From Brevundimonas sp. UBA7534 (GTDB taxonomy: Bacteria; Pseudomonadota; Alphaproteobacteria; Caulobacterales; Caulobacteraceae), in contig NZ_DLMO01000101.1 in NCBI RefSeq assembly GCF_002479325.1, positions 1 through 64,000 of the forward strand: DNA of 64,000 nt, written 5' to 3'. Positions 35,183 to 44,806 of this stretch are shown here, piece after piece. A program made the translations under genes and the position numbers. Numbering within the stretch: the first letter of the stretch is position 1; each line of letters begins with the position of its first letter. Below the pieces are notes generated by a model, which was not told where the DNA came from, did no database searches, and was given only the letters and a program-made list of their open reading frames with translations.

Positions 35183-35641
35183 TTACCAGCGACGGTCGTA
35201 GCGGTAGTCCCGGTCGCGGCGATAGTCGCGGCGCGAGTCATAGCGCGAGTTGTAACGGCGGTTGTCGTACCGGTAGTCGTAGCCCGAGCGGCTGCGATCG
35301 ATGCCGTGCTCGCGCTCCCAGTGACCCTGGTTCCGATAGCAGCGGCCGCCGCGGTAGTATTCGCAGTCGTTGCCGCGGCTGCCGGAGGCGGCGCCGACCG
35401 CCGCACCCGCCAGGGCGCCGCCGGCGATGTAGGTTCCGTCGCCATTGCCCAGCAGGGCGCCGGCCAGACCGCCCACCGCCGCGCCGATCAGGGCGTTTTG
35501 GGCGGTGTCGTCACGGTCCCGATCGCGATCATGGCGGTAGGACTGCGCCGAGGCCGGGGCCGCCATCATCGTCAGGGCGACGACCGGGGCGGCCGCCAGA
35601 GCCACGGCCTTGGGGGCGGTGATCTTCAGCATCTTCGTCAT
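35183..35641 (-). CDS. Secreted glycine-zipper protein with Arg/Tyr/Asp-rich tail
   Basis: A 152-residue exported protein with a signal peptide (KAVALAAAPVVALTMMAAPASAQ), then a glycine-zipper 2TM-like segment (ALIGAAVGGLAGALLGNGDGTYIAGGALAGAAVGAASG). A CEYYRGGRCY pair of Cys and a strongly repetitive tail of R, Y and D residues (about 45 residues of RYD/RRD type) follow. Glycine-zipper proteins of this kind associate with the outer membrane or periplasm in many proteobacteria; function is unknown. The ATG at 35639-35641 has AAAGGAG upstream. It ends at an intrinsic terminator and is divergent from groESL. Confidence 0.82.
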   Translation of the reverse strand: MTKMLKITAPKAVALAAAPVVALTMMAAPASAQSYRHDRDRDRDDTAQNALIGAAVGGLAGALLGNGDGTYIAGGALAGAAVGAASGSRGNDCEYYRGGRCYRNQGHWEREHGIDRSRSGYDYRYDNRRYNSRYDSRRDYRRDRDYRYDRRW

Positions 35642-35806
35642 GGTTCGTCTCCTTTGTCTCTGGGCTTCGAAGCGCTTTCCGAAAGGGGAATGCCTGAAGC
35701 GTTGGGTCGGTTTTAGCGTCCCGCCCTTGAACGACCCCGGAGCCGGACGTTCATCTTCAGTTCATACGCCAAGAAAGTTTTCGAGACCGATTTCGGCCCG
35801 CGCCGC

Positions 35807-35835
35807 TTGACCCGGCCGGTCCGCCTGCCTAACTC
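35807..35835 (+). promoter_or_regulatory. groESL promoter candidate
   Basis: TTGACC (35807-35812), a 17-base spacer and TAACTC (35830-35835) form a housekeeping-type promoter ending ten bases before the CIRCE-like repeat, so the start site would fall beside or inside that operator. A further CCCCATCC at 35912-35919, resembling the Caulobacter sigma-32 -10 element, suggests an additional heat-shock start. Confidence 0.6.
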
Positions 35836-35844
35836 CCGGCCGCG

Positions 35845-35871
35845 TTAGCACTCTCGCCGGTCGGCTGCCAA
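35845..35871 (+). promoter_or_regulatory. CIRCE-like HrcA operator with degenerate right arm
   Basis: TTAGCACTC (35845-35853) is a perfect CIRCE left arm. After exactly nine bases comes GGCTGCCAA (35863-35871), matching the right arm GAGTGCTAA at only six of nine positions. Position between a promoter and groES is as expected for HrcA control of chaperonin genes. Confidence 0.72.
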
Positions 35872-35941
35872 AACGGCGATCGCGGGAGGGCCGACCGACT
35901 GTTCACAATCGCCCCATCCGGGGGATCAAGGGAGACAACCG

Positions 35942-36229
35942 ATGGCGTTTCGTCCGCTCGGCGACCGCGTGCTGGTCAAGCGCGTTGAAGAAGAATCCAA
36001 GACCAAGGGCGGGATCATCATCCCCGACACGGCCAAGGAAAAGCCCCAGGAAGGCGAAGTCGTCGCCGTGGGCCCCGGCGCCCGTGACGACTCGGGCAAG
36101 GTCAACGCCCTGGAGTTGAAGGCCGGCGACCGCATCCTGTTCGGCAAGTGGTCGGGCACGGAAGTGAAGATCGACGGCGACGACCTGATCATCATGAAGG
36201 AATCCGACGTCCTGGGCGTGCTGTCCTAA
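35942..36229 (+). CDS. groES: Co-chaperonin GroES
   Basis: Heptameric lid of the GroEL folding chamber. The 95-residue product matches the family in length and carries [15 protein letters not shown], the mobile loop region [26 protein letters not shown] and the C-terminal [32 protein letters not shown]. The gene lies 54 bases upstream of groEL with a shared promoter and CIRCE-like element, so heat-shock control through HrcA and possibly sigma-32 is likely. Confidence 0.98.
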   Translation: MAFRPLGDRVLVKRVEEESKTKGGIIIPDTAKEKPQEGEVVAVGPGARDDSGKVNALELKAGDRILFGKWSGTEVKIDGDDLIIMKESDVLGVLS

Positions 36230-36271
36230 GCACCCGACGTTCCGGCATTCCTCACTCAAACCTATAGATAG

Positions 36272-37933
<1,662 letters not shown>

Positions 37934-37961
37934 GTCCAAGTCATCCGACGCTGAAATGCGG

Positions 37962-37996
37962 AAGGGCGGGCCAGCGATGGCCCGCCCTTTTCGTTT
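37962..37996 (+). terminator. Intrinsic terminator of groESL
   Basis: AAGGGCGGGCCA (37962-37973) pairs with TGGCCCGCCCTT (37978-37989) around a GCGA tetraloop, giving a 12-base-pair stem followed by TTCGTTTG. This is a clear Rho-independent terminator. Confidence 0.88.
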
Positions 37997-38040
37997 GTGG
38001 CGCCGCCAAGTGCCCACCGTGAAGCGACGAGCGTCCTGTC

Positions 38041-39342
38041 CTACAGGATGAACCGGCTGAGGTCGGCGTTCTTGGCCAGGTCGCCGATCTTTTCGCGCAC
38101 GGCGGCGCCATCGAAGGCGATGGTCTGGCCCGACAGGTCGGAGGCCTTGAAACTGGTTTCCTCCAGCACCCGCTCCAGCACGGTCTGAAGACGCCGCGCG
38201 CCGATGTTCTCGATGGCCGAGTTGGCGGCGACCGCCGCATCGGCCAACGCCTCCACCGCATCGTCGGTGAAGGTCAGGGTCACGTCCTCGGTGGCCAGCA
38301 GGGCCTGGTTCTGGCGGATCAGATTGGCCTCAGGCTCGGTCAGGATGCGCTTGAAGTCTTCGCGTGTCAGGGCCTTCAGCTCGACCCGGATCGGCAGGCG
38401 GCCCTGAAGCTCGGGCAGCAGGTCGCTCGGCTTGGCCACGTGGAAGGCGCCCGAGGCGATGAACAGGACGTGGTCGGTCTTCACCGGCCCGTATTTGGTC
38501 GAGACGGTGGTGCCCTCGATCAGCGGAAGCAGGTCGCGCTGCACCCCCTCGCGCGACACGTCGGCGCCGCGCGCCTCGGAGCGGGCGGCGACCTTGTCGA
38601 TCTCGTCCAGGAAGACGATGCCCTCGTTCTCGGCCAGCAGCAGGGCCTCCTTGGTCAGGCTCTCCTGATCCAGCAGCTTGTCGCCTTCCTCGGCGATCAG
38701 AGGGGCCGTGGCGTCGCGCACGGTCAGCTTGACCGTCTTGGTGCGGCCGCCGCCCATCTTGCCCAGCATCTCCGACAGGTTCAGCAGGCCGACGTTGCCC
38801 CCGCCCGGCAGGTCCAGCCCCTGGATCGGCGAGGCGGTGTCGGCCAGGGCGACCTCGATCTCCTTGTCGTCCAACTCGCCGGCGCGCAGCTTCTTCCTGA
38901 AGCTGTCGCGCGTGGACGGGCCGGCGCCCGGCCCGACCAGGGCGTCCAGGATGCGGTCCTCGGCGGCGCCCTCGGCCCGCGCGCGCACCTCGCCGCGCCT
39001 GCGGTCGCGCACCATCACCAGGGCGCTTTCGACCAGGTCGCGCATGATCTGGTCGACGTCGCGGCCGACATAGCCGACCTCGGTGAACTTGGTCGCCTCG
39101 ACCTTCAGGAAGGGCGATCCCGCCAGCCTGGCCAGCCGCCGCGCGATCTCGGTCTTGCCGACCCCCGTGGGCCCGATCATCAGGATGTTCTTGGGGGTCA
39201 CCTCGTCGCGCAGGTCCTCCGGCACCCGCTTCCGGCGCCAGCGGTTCCTAAGCGCCACGGCCACGGCGCGCTTGGCGTCCTGCTGGCCGACGATGAAGCG
39301 GTCGAGTTCGGAGACGATTTCGCGGGGAGACAGATCGGTCAT
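38041..39342 (-). CDS. hslU: ATP-dependent protease ATPase subunit HslU
   Basis: AAA+ unfoldase of the HslUV (ClpYQ) protease. The 433-residue product begins [34 protein letters not shown]. It has Walker [17 protein letters not shown], the pore motif EVGYVGRDV, an intermediate I-domain (about residues 110-240), Walker [14 protein letters not shown], sensor segments in [30 protein letters not shown] and the C-terminal [16 protein letters not shown]...FIL, which normally docks into HslV. The expected hslV gene is not adjacent. The ATG at 39340-39342 is chosen; upstream codons run through the ppa terminator. Confidence 0.97.
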   Translation of the reverse strand: MTDLSPREIVSELDRFIVGQQDAKRAVAVALRNRWRRKRVPEDLRDEVTPKNILMIGPTGVGKTEIARRLARLAGSPFLKVEATKFTEVGYVGRDVDQIMRDLVESALVMVRDRRRGEVRARAEGAAEDRILDALVGPGAGPSTRDSFRKKLRAGELDDKEIEVALADTASPIQGLDLPGGGNVGLLNLSEMLGKMGGGRTKTVKLTVRDATAPLIAEEGDKLLDQESLTKEALLLAENEGIVFLDEIDKVAARSEARGADVSREGVQRDLLPLIEGTTVSTKYGPVKTDHVLFIASGAFHVAKPSDLLPELQGRLPIRVELKALTREDFKRILTEPEANLIRQNQALLATEDVTLTFTDDAVEALADAAVAANSAIENIGARRLQTVLERVLEETSFKASDLSGQTIAFDGAAVREKIGDLAKNADLSRFIL

Positions 39343-39407
39343 GCCGCTGAGATAGGGCGTCCCGAAGCCGAGCGGGAGAGGGGGCGCGCGGACATGGCGT
39401 CGCGCAG

Positions 39408-39438
39408 CAAAAAGGCGTTCCCCGAGCGGAGAACGCCT
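39408..39438 (-). terminator. Intrinsic terminator of ppa
   Basis: On the minus strand, AGGCGTTC (complement of 39431-39438) pairs with GAACGCCT (complement of 39413-39420), with a partly paired interior, followed by TTTTG. It lies 28 bases past the ppa stop codon and separates ppa from hslU. Confidence 0.78.
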
Positions 39439-39465
39439 CAATGCGGTGCGGCTGTGGTCGCCCGA

Positions 39466-40026
39466 TCAGGCGGCGTTGGCGGCCTTGTTCTTGGCCAGCT
39501 TGTCCTGGTGGGCCTGCATGCCCTTGGCGATCAGGTCGGCGGCCTCGCCGGCGTCGCCCCAGCCGTTGACCTTGACCGACTTGCCCTTCTCCAGGTCCTT
39601 GTAGCGCGTGAAGAAGTGCTCGATCTGCTCGATCAGGATGGCGGGAAGCTGACGATAGCTGGCGATCTCGGTGTAGTAGGGGTTCAGCTTGTCGACCGGC
39701 ACGGCCAGGATCTTCTCGTCGCCGCCGGCCTCGTCCACCATCTTCAGCACGCCGATGGGGCGCGAGCGGATGACGCAGCCGGGCACCACCGGGGTCGGGT
39801 TCAGCACGATCACGTCGCAGGGGTCGCCGTCGTCCGACAGGGTGTGCGGCACGAAGCCGTAGTTGCCCGGATAGTACATGGCCGTGTGCAGGAAGCGGTC
39901 GACGAACAGGGCGCCGGACGCCTTGTCCATCTCGTACTTCACCGGCAGGCCGCCCTGCGGGATTTCGACGATGACGTTGATGTCCCAAGGCGCGTTGGGG
40001 CCGACGGGGATGGCGTCCAGGTTCAT
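39466..40026 (-). CDS. ppa: Inorganic pyrophosphatase (family I)
   Basis: Hydrolyses pyrophosphate, driving biosynthetic reactions. The 186-residue product has IVEIPQGGLPVKYEMDKASG, YPGNYGFVPHTL, the catalytic metal-binding signature DDGDPCDVIVL, a conserved Asp/Lys set in GVLKMVDEAGGDEKILAVP, and HFFTRYKDLEKGKSVKVNGW near the C-terminus. The ATG at 40024-40026 starts MNLDAIPVGPNAP, the usual family N-terminus. It has its own terminator downstream. Confidence 0.97.
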   Translation of the reverse strand: MNLDAIPVGPNAPWDINVIVEIPQGGLPVKYEMDKASGALFVDRFLHTAMYYPGNYGFVPHTLSDDGDPCDVIVLNPTPVVPGCVIRSRPIGVLKMVDEAGGDEKILAVPVDKLNPYYTEIASYRQLPAILIEQIEHFFTRYKDLEKGKSVKVNGWGDAGEAADLIAKGMQAHQDKLAKNKAANAA

Positions 40027-40168
40027 GGCGTCTGTTCTTGTTGCGATGCAGAAATCGAAAGGCGAAGGGTGATAGGCCCCTGACGGCCCCACGGCAAGCG
40101 CGACCTCAGTCCAGCGCGCGCCGGCGCAGGGTCTTGTCGTCGGGGATGGCGGGCGTCAGGGTGCGGCC

Positions 40169-40852
40169 ATGACATGGTTCGACTGGGGCGCCCTGGCCCT
40201 CTTCTTCATCTGCTGGCTGGGCTATGCGCCCCTGCTGAAGGCGATCAGCCGGCGTGGCGGCTCGCTCAACGCCGACATGGTCCATGTGCGGGCGGTGTGG
40301 ATGGAGTCGATGACCCACCGCGAGTTGAAGCTGGTCGACAGCCAGCTGATGGGCCATTCGATCAACTCGGCTTCCTTTTTCGCCTCCACCAATCTGCTGC
40401 TGATCGCGGCGGTGGCCGGCATATTGTTCGGGGGAGAGAGCGCGCTGCGCGGCTTCGCCGCCGTGGGCGCCGAGAACGTGCCGCTGAAGATGCTGGAGGC
40501 CAAGCTGGCCCTGGTGCTGATCTGCCTGACGCGCGGATTCCTCGACTTCATCTGGGCCCTGCGCCAGATGAACTACGCCCTGGCCCTGATCGGCGCCGCG
40601 CCCGAGGTGCACCACAAGACCGACCGCAAGGCTTTCGCCGAGGCGGCCGGTCAGTTGCTGAATCCGGCGCTGGGTTCGTTCAGCCAGGGGGTGCGCGGCT
40701 ACTATTTCGCCCTGGCCGCGGCGGCGTGGCTGTTCGGTCCGGCGTGGCTGGCGCTGGGCGTGGTGTCCTCCTTCGGCCTTCTGATCTATCGGCAGGAGGC
40801 GTCCCCCGCGGCTCGCGCGATCCGCAATGCGCGGCGATTGCTGGGCGAGTGA
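40169..40852 (+). CDS. DUF599 family membrane protein
   Basis: A 227-residue protein with about four membrane segments: WGALALFFICWLGYAPLL at the N-terminus, STNLLLIAAVAGILF, a segment around LALVLICLTRGFLDFIWALRQMNYALALIG, and ALAAAAWLFGPAWLALGVVSSFGLLIY near the end. The pattern (VRAVWMESMTHRELKLVDSQLMGHSINSASFFASTNLLLIAAV, then RQMNYALALIGAAP) matches the DUF599 family, whose role is unknown. It is preceded by the divergent ppa gene and followed by the small RNA. ATG at 40169. Confidence 0.88.
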   Translation: MTWFDWGALALFFICWLGYAPLLKAISRRGGSLNADMVHVRAVWMESMTHRELKLVDSQLMGHSINSASFFASTNLLLIAAVAGILFGGESALRGFAAVGAENVPLKMLEAKLALVLICLTRGFLDFIWALRQMNYALALIGAAPEVHHKTDRKAFAEAAGQLLNPALGSFSQGVRGYYFALAAAAWLFGPAWLALGVVSSFGLLIYRQEASPAARAIRNARRLLGE

Positions 40853-40974
40853 TCGGCGATCATTTTGCAGGTGCGAGGAGGGCCGCGGTCGAATTTCGTC
40901 AATTTCCGGGCCTGATATCGTTCCCAATGACGCAATTTCGTTACACGGCGTGACCTCGCCAACGCATATCGCCC

Positions 40975-41003
40975 TTGACCCATTGTGCATCGCAACCTAG
41001 ATT
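40975..41003 (+). promoter_or_regulatory. Promoter of the alpha-r8-like small RNA
   Basis: TTGACC (40975-40980), 17-base spacer, TAGATT (40998-41003). This is one of the best housekeeping promoters in the window and predicts a start near G41011, where the first RNA hairpin begins. Confidence 0.75.
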
Positions 41004-41010
41004 GCCTGTC

Positions 41011-41093
41011 GACGCCTCCGGGCGTCTTGCCCTTCCTGGGCGTTTCCTCCCTATAGACTTTTCATGCCGCGCCCTCGGGCGCGGCTTTTTTTT
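41011..41093 (+). ncRNA. Small regulatory RNA of the alpha-r8/MmgR (suhB) type
   Basis: An about 83-nucleotide transcript is predicted between a strong promoter and an intrinsic terminator, with no reading frame worth the name. Hairpin 1 is GACGCC-tccg-GGCGTC (41011-41026). Hairpin 2 is GCCC-ttcct-GGGC (41029-41041). The single-stranded stretch TTTCCTCCCT follows at 41043-41052. The terminator stem is GCCGCGCC-ctcg-GGCGCGGC (41066-41085) with eight T residues. The unpaired UUUCCUCCCU element and three-stem layout are hallmarks of the alphaproteobacterial alpha-r8 family (Sinorhizobium MmgR, Rfam suhB), which pairs with ribosome-binding sites and in Sinorhizobium limits polyhydroxybutyrate storage. 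Family assignment is from recall, not a covariance search. Confidence 0.78.
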
Positions 41094-41119
41094 ATCCGCG
41101 ATCAACGGCGGGACGGGCC

Positions 41120-41944
41120 TCACTCGGCCCAAGTCTCGGCGCAGAGGGCGGCGACGACACGGCCCACGGCCCGCCGGGTTCGGTCCCAGCCGGCGCCGGG
41201 CGTCAGGGTCGCCTCGTCCAGATAGAGCCGCCGGTTGATCTCGACCTGGATCGCTTCAAGCCCCTCTTCAGGGCGCCCCCAAAGCTGGGTCGACCATCCG
41301 CCAGCGTACGGATGGTTCAGCGCCACCCGCCAGCCCAGCCCCTCGAACAGCGCCCGCAGCCGGCGGGTCAGCCGCGTCGCGCAGGCCGATCCGTGCCGGT
41401 CGCCCAGCACTATCTCCACGTCGGCCGCGCGTGCGGGCATGGAGTGCCAGTCGATCAGCACCGCCCGCCCATGCTTCGCCCGCGTCTCGTGCATCAGTTC
41501 GCCCAGGGCCCGGTGATAGGGGGCGTGAACGCCCGCGATCCGGGCCTGAACCTCGGCCAGTGTGAGGCGGCGGTCGTAAAGGGGCGTGCCGTCCCCCGCC
41601 AGGCGCGGCGCCACGCCGTAACCCGCCGCCGCCTTCGGTCCGCCCGGCGTCGGCGCGCCGTCCACCAGGGCCGGGTCCAGGTCGTCAGGGTCTCGGTTCA
41701 GATCCAGATAGGCGCGGCCGATCCGGCCTTCGATCAAGGGCGCGCCCTGCTTCGGCCCGTCTTGGACCAGGCGCGCGACCAGGGCGTCCTCGGCGCTCCT
41801 CAGGCTTTGCGGCGACAGGGCGGGGGCCGCGGCCATGTCTGTGGGATAGCGGTCGCCGGAATGGGGGGAGGCGAAGACCAGCGGGGTGCGCGGCGCCGAG
41901 GCCGGGGGCCGGGTGATCAGAAAGGGCGCGTCGCCGCCGGTCAT
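41120..41944 (-). CDS. N-formylglutamate amidohydrolase family protein
   Basis: A 274-residue enzyme predicted to hydrolyse N-formylglutamate or a related N-acyl amino acid (histidine degradation in other bacteria). It shows the family motifs VFASPHSGDRYP near residue 26, EGRIGRAYLDLNRDPDDLDP, APYHRALGELMHETRAKHGRAVLIDWHSMP and the late GLEAIQVEINRRLYLDE. No other histidine-utilisation gene is nearby, so the substrate is uncertain. The ATG at 41942-41944 has GGAG upstream; an in-frame ATG at 42001 would add 19 residues. It is divergent from cpdR, as in Caulobacter. Confidence 0.88.
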   Translation of the reverse strand: MTGGDAPFLITRPPASAPRTPLVFASPHSGDRYPTDMAAAPALSPQSLRSAEDALVARLVQDGPKQGAPLIEGRIGRAYLDLNRDPDDLDPALVDGAPTPGGPKAAAGYGVAPRLAGDGTPLYDRRLTLAEVQARIAGVHAPYHRALGELMHETRAKHGRAVLIDWHSMPARAADVEIVLGDRHGSACATRLTRRLRALFEGLGWRVALNHPYAGGWSTQLWGRPEEGLEAIQVEINRRLYLDEATLTPGAGWDRTRRAVGRVVAALCAETWAE

Positions 41945-42058
41945 GTCTCCGCCATAACCCGTTTCGCTGTGGACGGAAGCGGGCGGAACCATGAATTTCA
42001 TCGGCGGTTTACCGTTGGCCGCCTAGATTCGCCTCAGTTTCACAGGGCTTATCTCCGC

Positions 42059-42415
42059 ATGGCGCGCATCCTTCTGGCCGAAGACGACAGTTCCCTGCGG
42101 GGCTTCCTGACCCGGGCGCTGGAGCGGGCGGGCCACCAGGTCATCGACTGCGAGAACGGCGACGACGCCATCGACGCCCTGGAGCACGGCCCCTATGATC
42201 TGCTGCTGACCGACATCGTCATGCCCGGCGCCGACGGCATCGAGGTGGCGCGCGTGGCCGCCGCCCGCCAACCAGGCCTGCGCATCATGTTCATCACCGG
42301 GTTCGCCGCCGTGGCCCTGACCGCCGCCCAGGCCTCGCCCCAGGCCAAGGTCCTGTCCAAGCCGGTTCACCTGCGCGACCTGGTCAACGAGGTCGAACGG
42401 ATGGTCGCCGCCTGA
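42059..42415 (+). CDS. cpdR: Response regulator CpdR
   Basis: Single-domain response regulator of 118 residues. In Caulobacter its unphosphorylated form localises ClpXP to the pole and primes degradation of PdeA, CtrA and others; the CckA-ChpT relay phosphorylates it. The product reads ARILLAEDDSSLRGFLTRAL at the N-terminus (acidic pocket Glu8-Asp9-Asp10), phospho-acceptor Asp52 in LLLTDIVMPGADGIEVAR, and Lys101 in VLSKPVHLRDLVNEVERM. Length and sequence match CpdR closely. With CtrA sites at the predicted origin, this links the locus to cell-cycle control. ATG at 42059. Confidence 0.93.
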   Translation: MARILLAEDDSSLRGFLTRALERAGHQVIDCENGDDAIDALEHGPYDLLLTDIVMPGADGIEVARVAAARQPGLRIMFITGFAAVALTAAQASPQAKVLSKPVHLRDLVNEVERMVAA

Positions 42416-42421
42416 CACGCA

Positions 42422-42439
42422 GAAGCCCGCACGGGCTTC
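42422..42439. terminator. Hairpin after cpdR
   Basis: GAAGCCC (42422-42428), loop GCAC, GGGCTTC (42433-42439), beginning six bases after the cpdR stop. The stem is compact but has no U-run, so termination may be partial. Confidence 0.5.
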
Positions 42440-42472
42440 GAAGACAATCGCGCGGCGGACGTCAGATGGGGC

Positions 42473-42501
42473 TTGAAGCCGCCCCGGTCCGCCGCTATAC
42501 G
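42473..42501 (+). promoter_or_regulatory. tRNA-Val promoter
   Basis: TTGAAG (42473-42478), a 17-base spacer and TATACG (42496-42501), about 40 bases upstream of the tRNA. This is a good housekeeping promoter. Confidence 0.7.
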
Positions 42502-42542
42502 ACCGCCCTTCCCGTCCGGGCGATCGCCCGGGCCGCACCGGC

Positions 42543-42617
<75 letters not shown>

Positions 42618-42821
42618 TTTTTCCTAATGAAAAGTCGGGCTTGAGACGTAAACCGTTTCGGGCGAGCCGAGCGCCAAGCCAGCCGGGATGGCGCGGGACT
42701 TTTCAGTGCGCACACGTCGCCGCTCGGCCAGCGTCGGCGGCGTAGATGTCTTCGAACCATAAGTCGTTTCATGCGGCGACTGTCTGGGGGCGTCTGGCGC
42801 GCTCGACGTCGAAGGCGGCTT

Positions 42822-44687
42822 TTAATCGTCGAAAACGATTGTCCATCCTCCGGACCAGGCTTGGCCCGATGCAGACGCATGGCATCGAACCAAACTGGTG
42901 AATGGCCCCACCGGCGTCTCGTAATCCGCCTCGTCTTGGGGGCGCGCCGCGGCGCAGGTCATTCCGGCGGCTTCGAAAGCGCGGACTTCACCGGCCTTGA
43001 ACGCCAGGCCCTCGGCGGTCGATTCGGGGGCGCGAGAGAAGTTGGCGAACTTTAGGTCGACCGCCTCGATCGTCGCGCCGGGGCGGGCCACGATCTCGTC
43101 CCGTCTCGTCAGCCGGCCAGGCTCCAGGGTGTAGGTCGTGCGAGCGGAGACGCGATCGTCCCGGACAGGCGCGTTCTGGCCCATCCGGTCCATGGCGGGC
43201 GAAACGTAGCTTATGCGGGTGACGTCGCCGTCTTCCTGAACGTCGACGTCCGTGAACCAGGCGAGCGGTTGAAGCACCGAACCATCGGTCAGGGTGATGC
43301 GGGGAAGCAATTGCGGGTAGGTCTCGTCCGGCGAACCGGCCAGGACGCCTGGCGAGAAGGGGATGGGAAAATAGGGGGTGTTCATGTGCTGACCGGCCGC
43401 GCCGTTGATCAGCGGCAGTCCGATCACGCGATCGCCGTCGCGATAGGTGACCAACACGCGATCGGCTTCGCCTCGCGCAAACCAGGTGGTGGATGAGCGC
43501 GGCAGCGTCTTCAGCCATGCCTCAAAACCGGGCTCAGGCGTCTGGTCGCGAAAGCCGAGGCGATTCCACAAGGCGTTGGTGTAATAGAACTGGTGGGACA
43601 GGCTGAGGTTTTCCCCCAGGATGCGGTGCTTGCCGCGGTAGGCGTCGGTCTTGCGGCCGTGGTCCCAGAGATTGACCGAACCGGTTCCGGAATCCAGCCA
43701 GAAGTCGGCGTAGCGCGCGGCGATGCGCGAAGAGAAGGCGTAGGCCATGCGCGCCTCGTCGTCGGTCAGCAGGCCCAGAGCGGCGGCTGCGGTCAGAACT
43801 TCGAGGAAGGCGGTCTCGCCATAGGTTCCGATGCTGCGGCCGTATTCGAAGCCTTCGCCGCGCAGGTTGAAGCGAGGCAGCAGCAGGTCGACCGAGCGCC
43901 GCAGCCAGTCGCGCACTTCCTGGGGCGGCTCCACGCCGGTCTCGATGAAGCGCTGGGCGATCTCGCCGATCAGCAGCACGCTGTAGCGGTCGAAGCGTCC
44001 CTCGCCCGCGGTCTCGTCGGCGAAGCCGTATTCGCCGGAGTATTCGCGGAAGTGATCCAGGGTCTTGGCTAACAAGGCTTCGCTGGCGGAGGCGTCCTCC
44101 CACCCCATCAGATAGCGAAGCCGGGCGATGCTGAAGGCGACGCCGTAATAGTTGTTGGGCAGATCGATCAGAGTGAGGCTGTCGGGGCGCACGAAGGTGC
44201 GCCAGTCCAGCTTCTCGCGGAGCCGAGCCAGGGTCTCCGGCGAGACCGCTTCCTGCAGCACGCCGGCCTCGTCAAGCTGATGAAGGGCGGAGATGTAATA
44301 GTATACGCCCCAGGTTTCGTTCTCGTCCTCCAGGGTCAGGTCGGACAGCTTGCGAAAGCCGGCCAGGAAACGCGTCCGGCGCGGATCGCCCTCTGGCGCG
44401 TCCAGGGCGGCGTGCGCCAGGCCGATGGCGATCTTGCCCGGCAGGAACTTGTCCTTGGCCTCGAACACCTTGACGCCGTCCAGCGTCATATCCCGGCCCT
44501 CGGTGATCAACCGGACCAGCAACTGGTCCATCTGCGGTCCCACGCGGGTCTCGATGACGGCGTTCATGGCGGGGGCGTCGCGATAAAGGACGCCGCGTTC
44601 GACCTGGGCCAAGACCGTCGACGGCGCCGCAACGGCGAACGTCAGCCCCAGACCCAGGGCGCAGCCCTTCAGAGGCGTGCTTGGCAT
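42822..44687 (-). CDS. Secreted protein, probable polysaccharide-degrading enzyme of unassigned family
   Basis: A 621-residue exported protein with signal peptide (GCALGLGLTFAVAAPSTVLAQ). The first about 390 residues look like an alpha-helical toroid: repeated helices with aromatic clusters, including NNYYGVAFSIARLRYLMGWED, FDRYSVLLIGEIAQRFIETG, EGFEYGRSIGTYGETAFLEVL and NLWDHGRKTDAYRGKHRILGENLSLSHQFYYTNALWNRLG. The last about 230 residues look beta-rich (GDRVIGLPLINGAAGQH, TTYTLEPGRLTRRDEI). That two-part layout is typical of several uronate polysaccharide lyases and heparinase-like enzymes. I cannot name the family. Context (GH105, TonB receptor, PL38, a TGGT-N3-ACCA operator upstream) supports a role in uronic-acid polysaccharide breakdown. 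Confidence 0.72.
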   Translation of the reverse strand: MPSTPLKGCALGLGLTFAVAAPSTVLAQVERGVLYRDAPAMNAVIETRVGPQMDQLLVRLITEGRDMTLDGVKVFEAKDKFLPGKIAIGLAHAALDAPEGDPRRTRFLAGFRKLSDLTLEDENETWGVYYYISALHQLDEAGVLQEAVSPETLARLREKLDWRTFVRPDSLTLIDLPNNYYGVAFSIARLRYLMGWEDASASEALLAKTLDHFREYSGEYGFADETAGEGRFDRYSVLLIGEIAQRFIETGVEPPQEVRDWLRRSVDLLLPRFNLRGEGFEYGRSIGTYGETAFLEVLTAAAALGLLTDDEARMAYAFSSRIAARYADFWLDSGTGSVNLWDHGRKTDAYRGKHRILGENLSLSHQFYYTNALWNRLGFRDQTPEPGFEAWLKTLPRSSTTWFARGEADRVLVTYRDGDRVIGLPLINGAAGQHMNTPYFPIPFSPGVLAGSPDETYPQLLPRITLTDGSVLQPLAWFTDVDVQEDGDVTRISYVSPAMDRMGQNAPVRDDRVSARTTYTLEPGRLTRRDEIVARPGATIEAVDLKFANFSRAPESTAEGLAFKAGEVRAFEAAGMTCAAARPQDEADYETPVGPFTSLVRCHASASGQAWSGGWTIVFDD

Positions 44688-44795
44688 TCGGTGTCCCTTG
44701 GAAAGGAGGGACGGCCGATACGCGGCCGTCCCGAGATACGCGCTGACCTGGGAGGACAGCGAGAAAACCCTATCAGGTCAGGCCGCGCATTCAAC

Positions 44796-44806
44796 TGGTC
44801 TTACCA
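44796..44806. promoter_or_regulatory. FadR-type GntR operator candidate (TGGT-N3-ACCA)
   Basis: TGGTCTTACCA lies about 110 bases upstream of the secreted-enzyme gene at 42822-44687 and overlaps the end of the GH105 gene. FadR-subfamily GntR regulators typically bind TGGT-N(1-3)-ACCA palindromes. The regulator encoded at 50242 is the obvious candidate. Confidence 0.58.
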
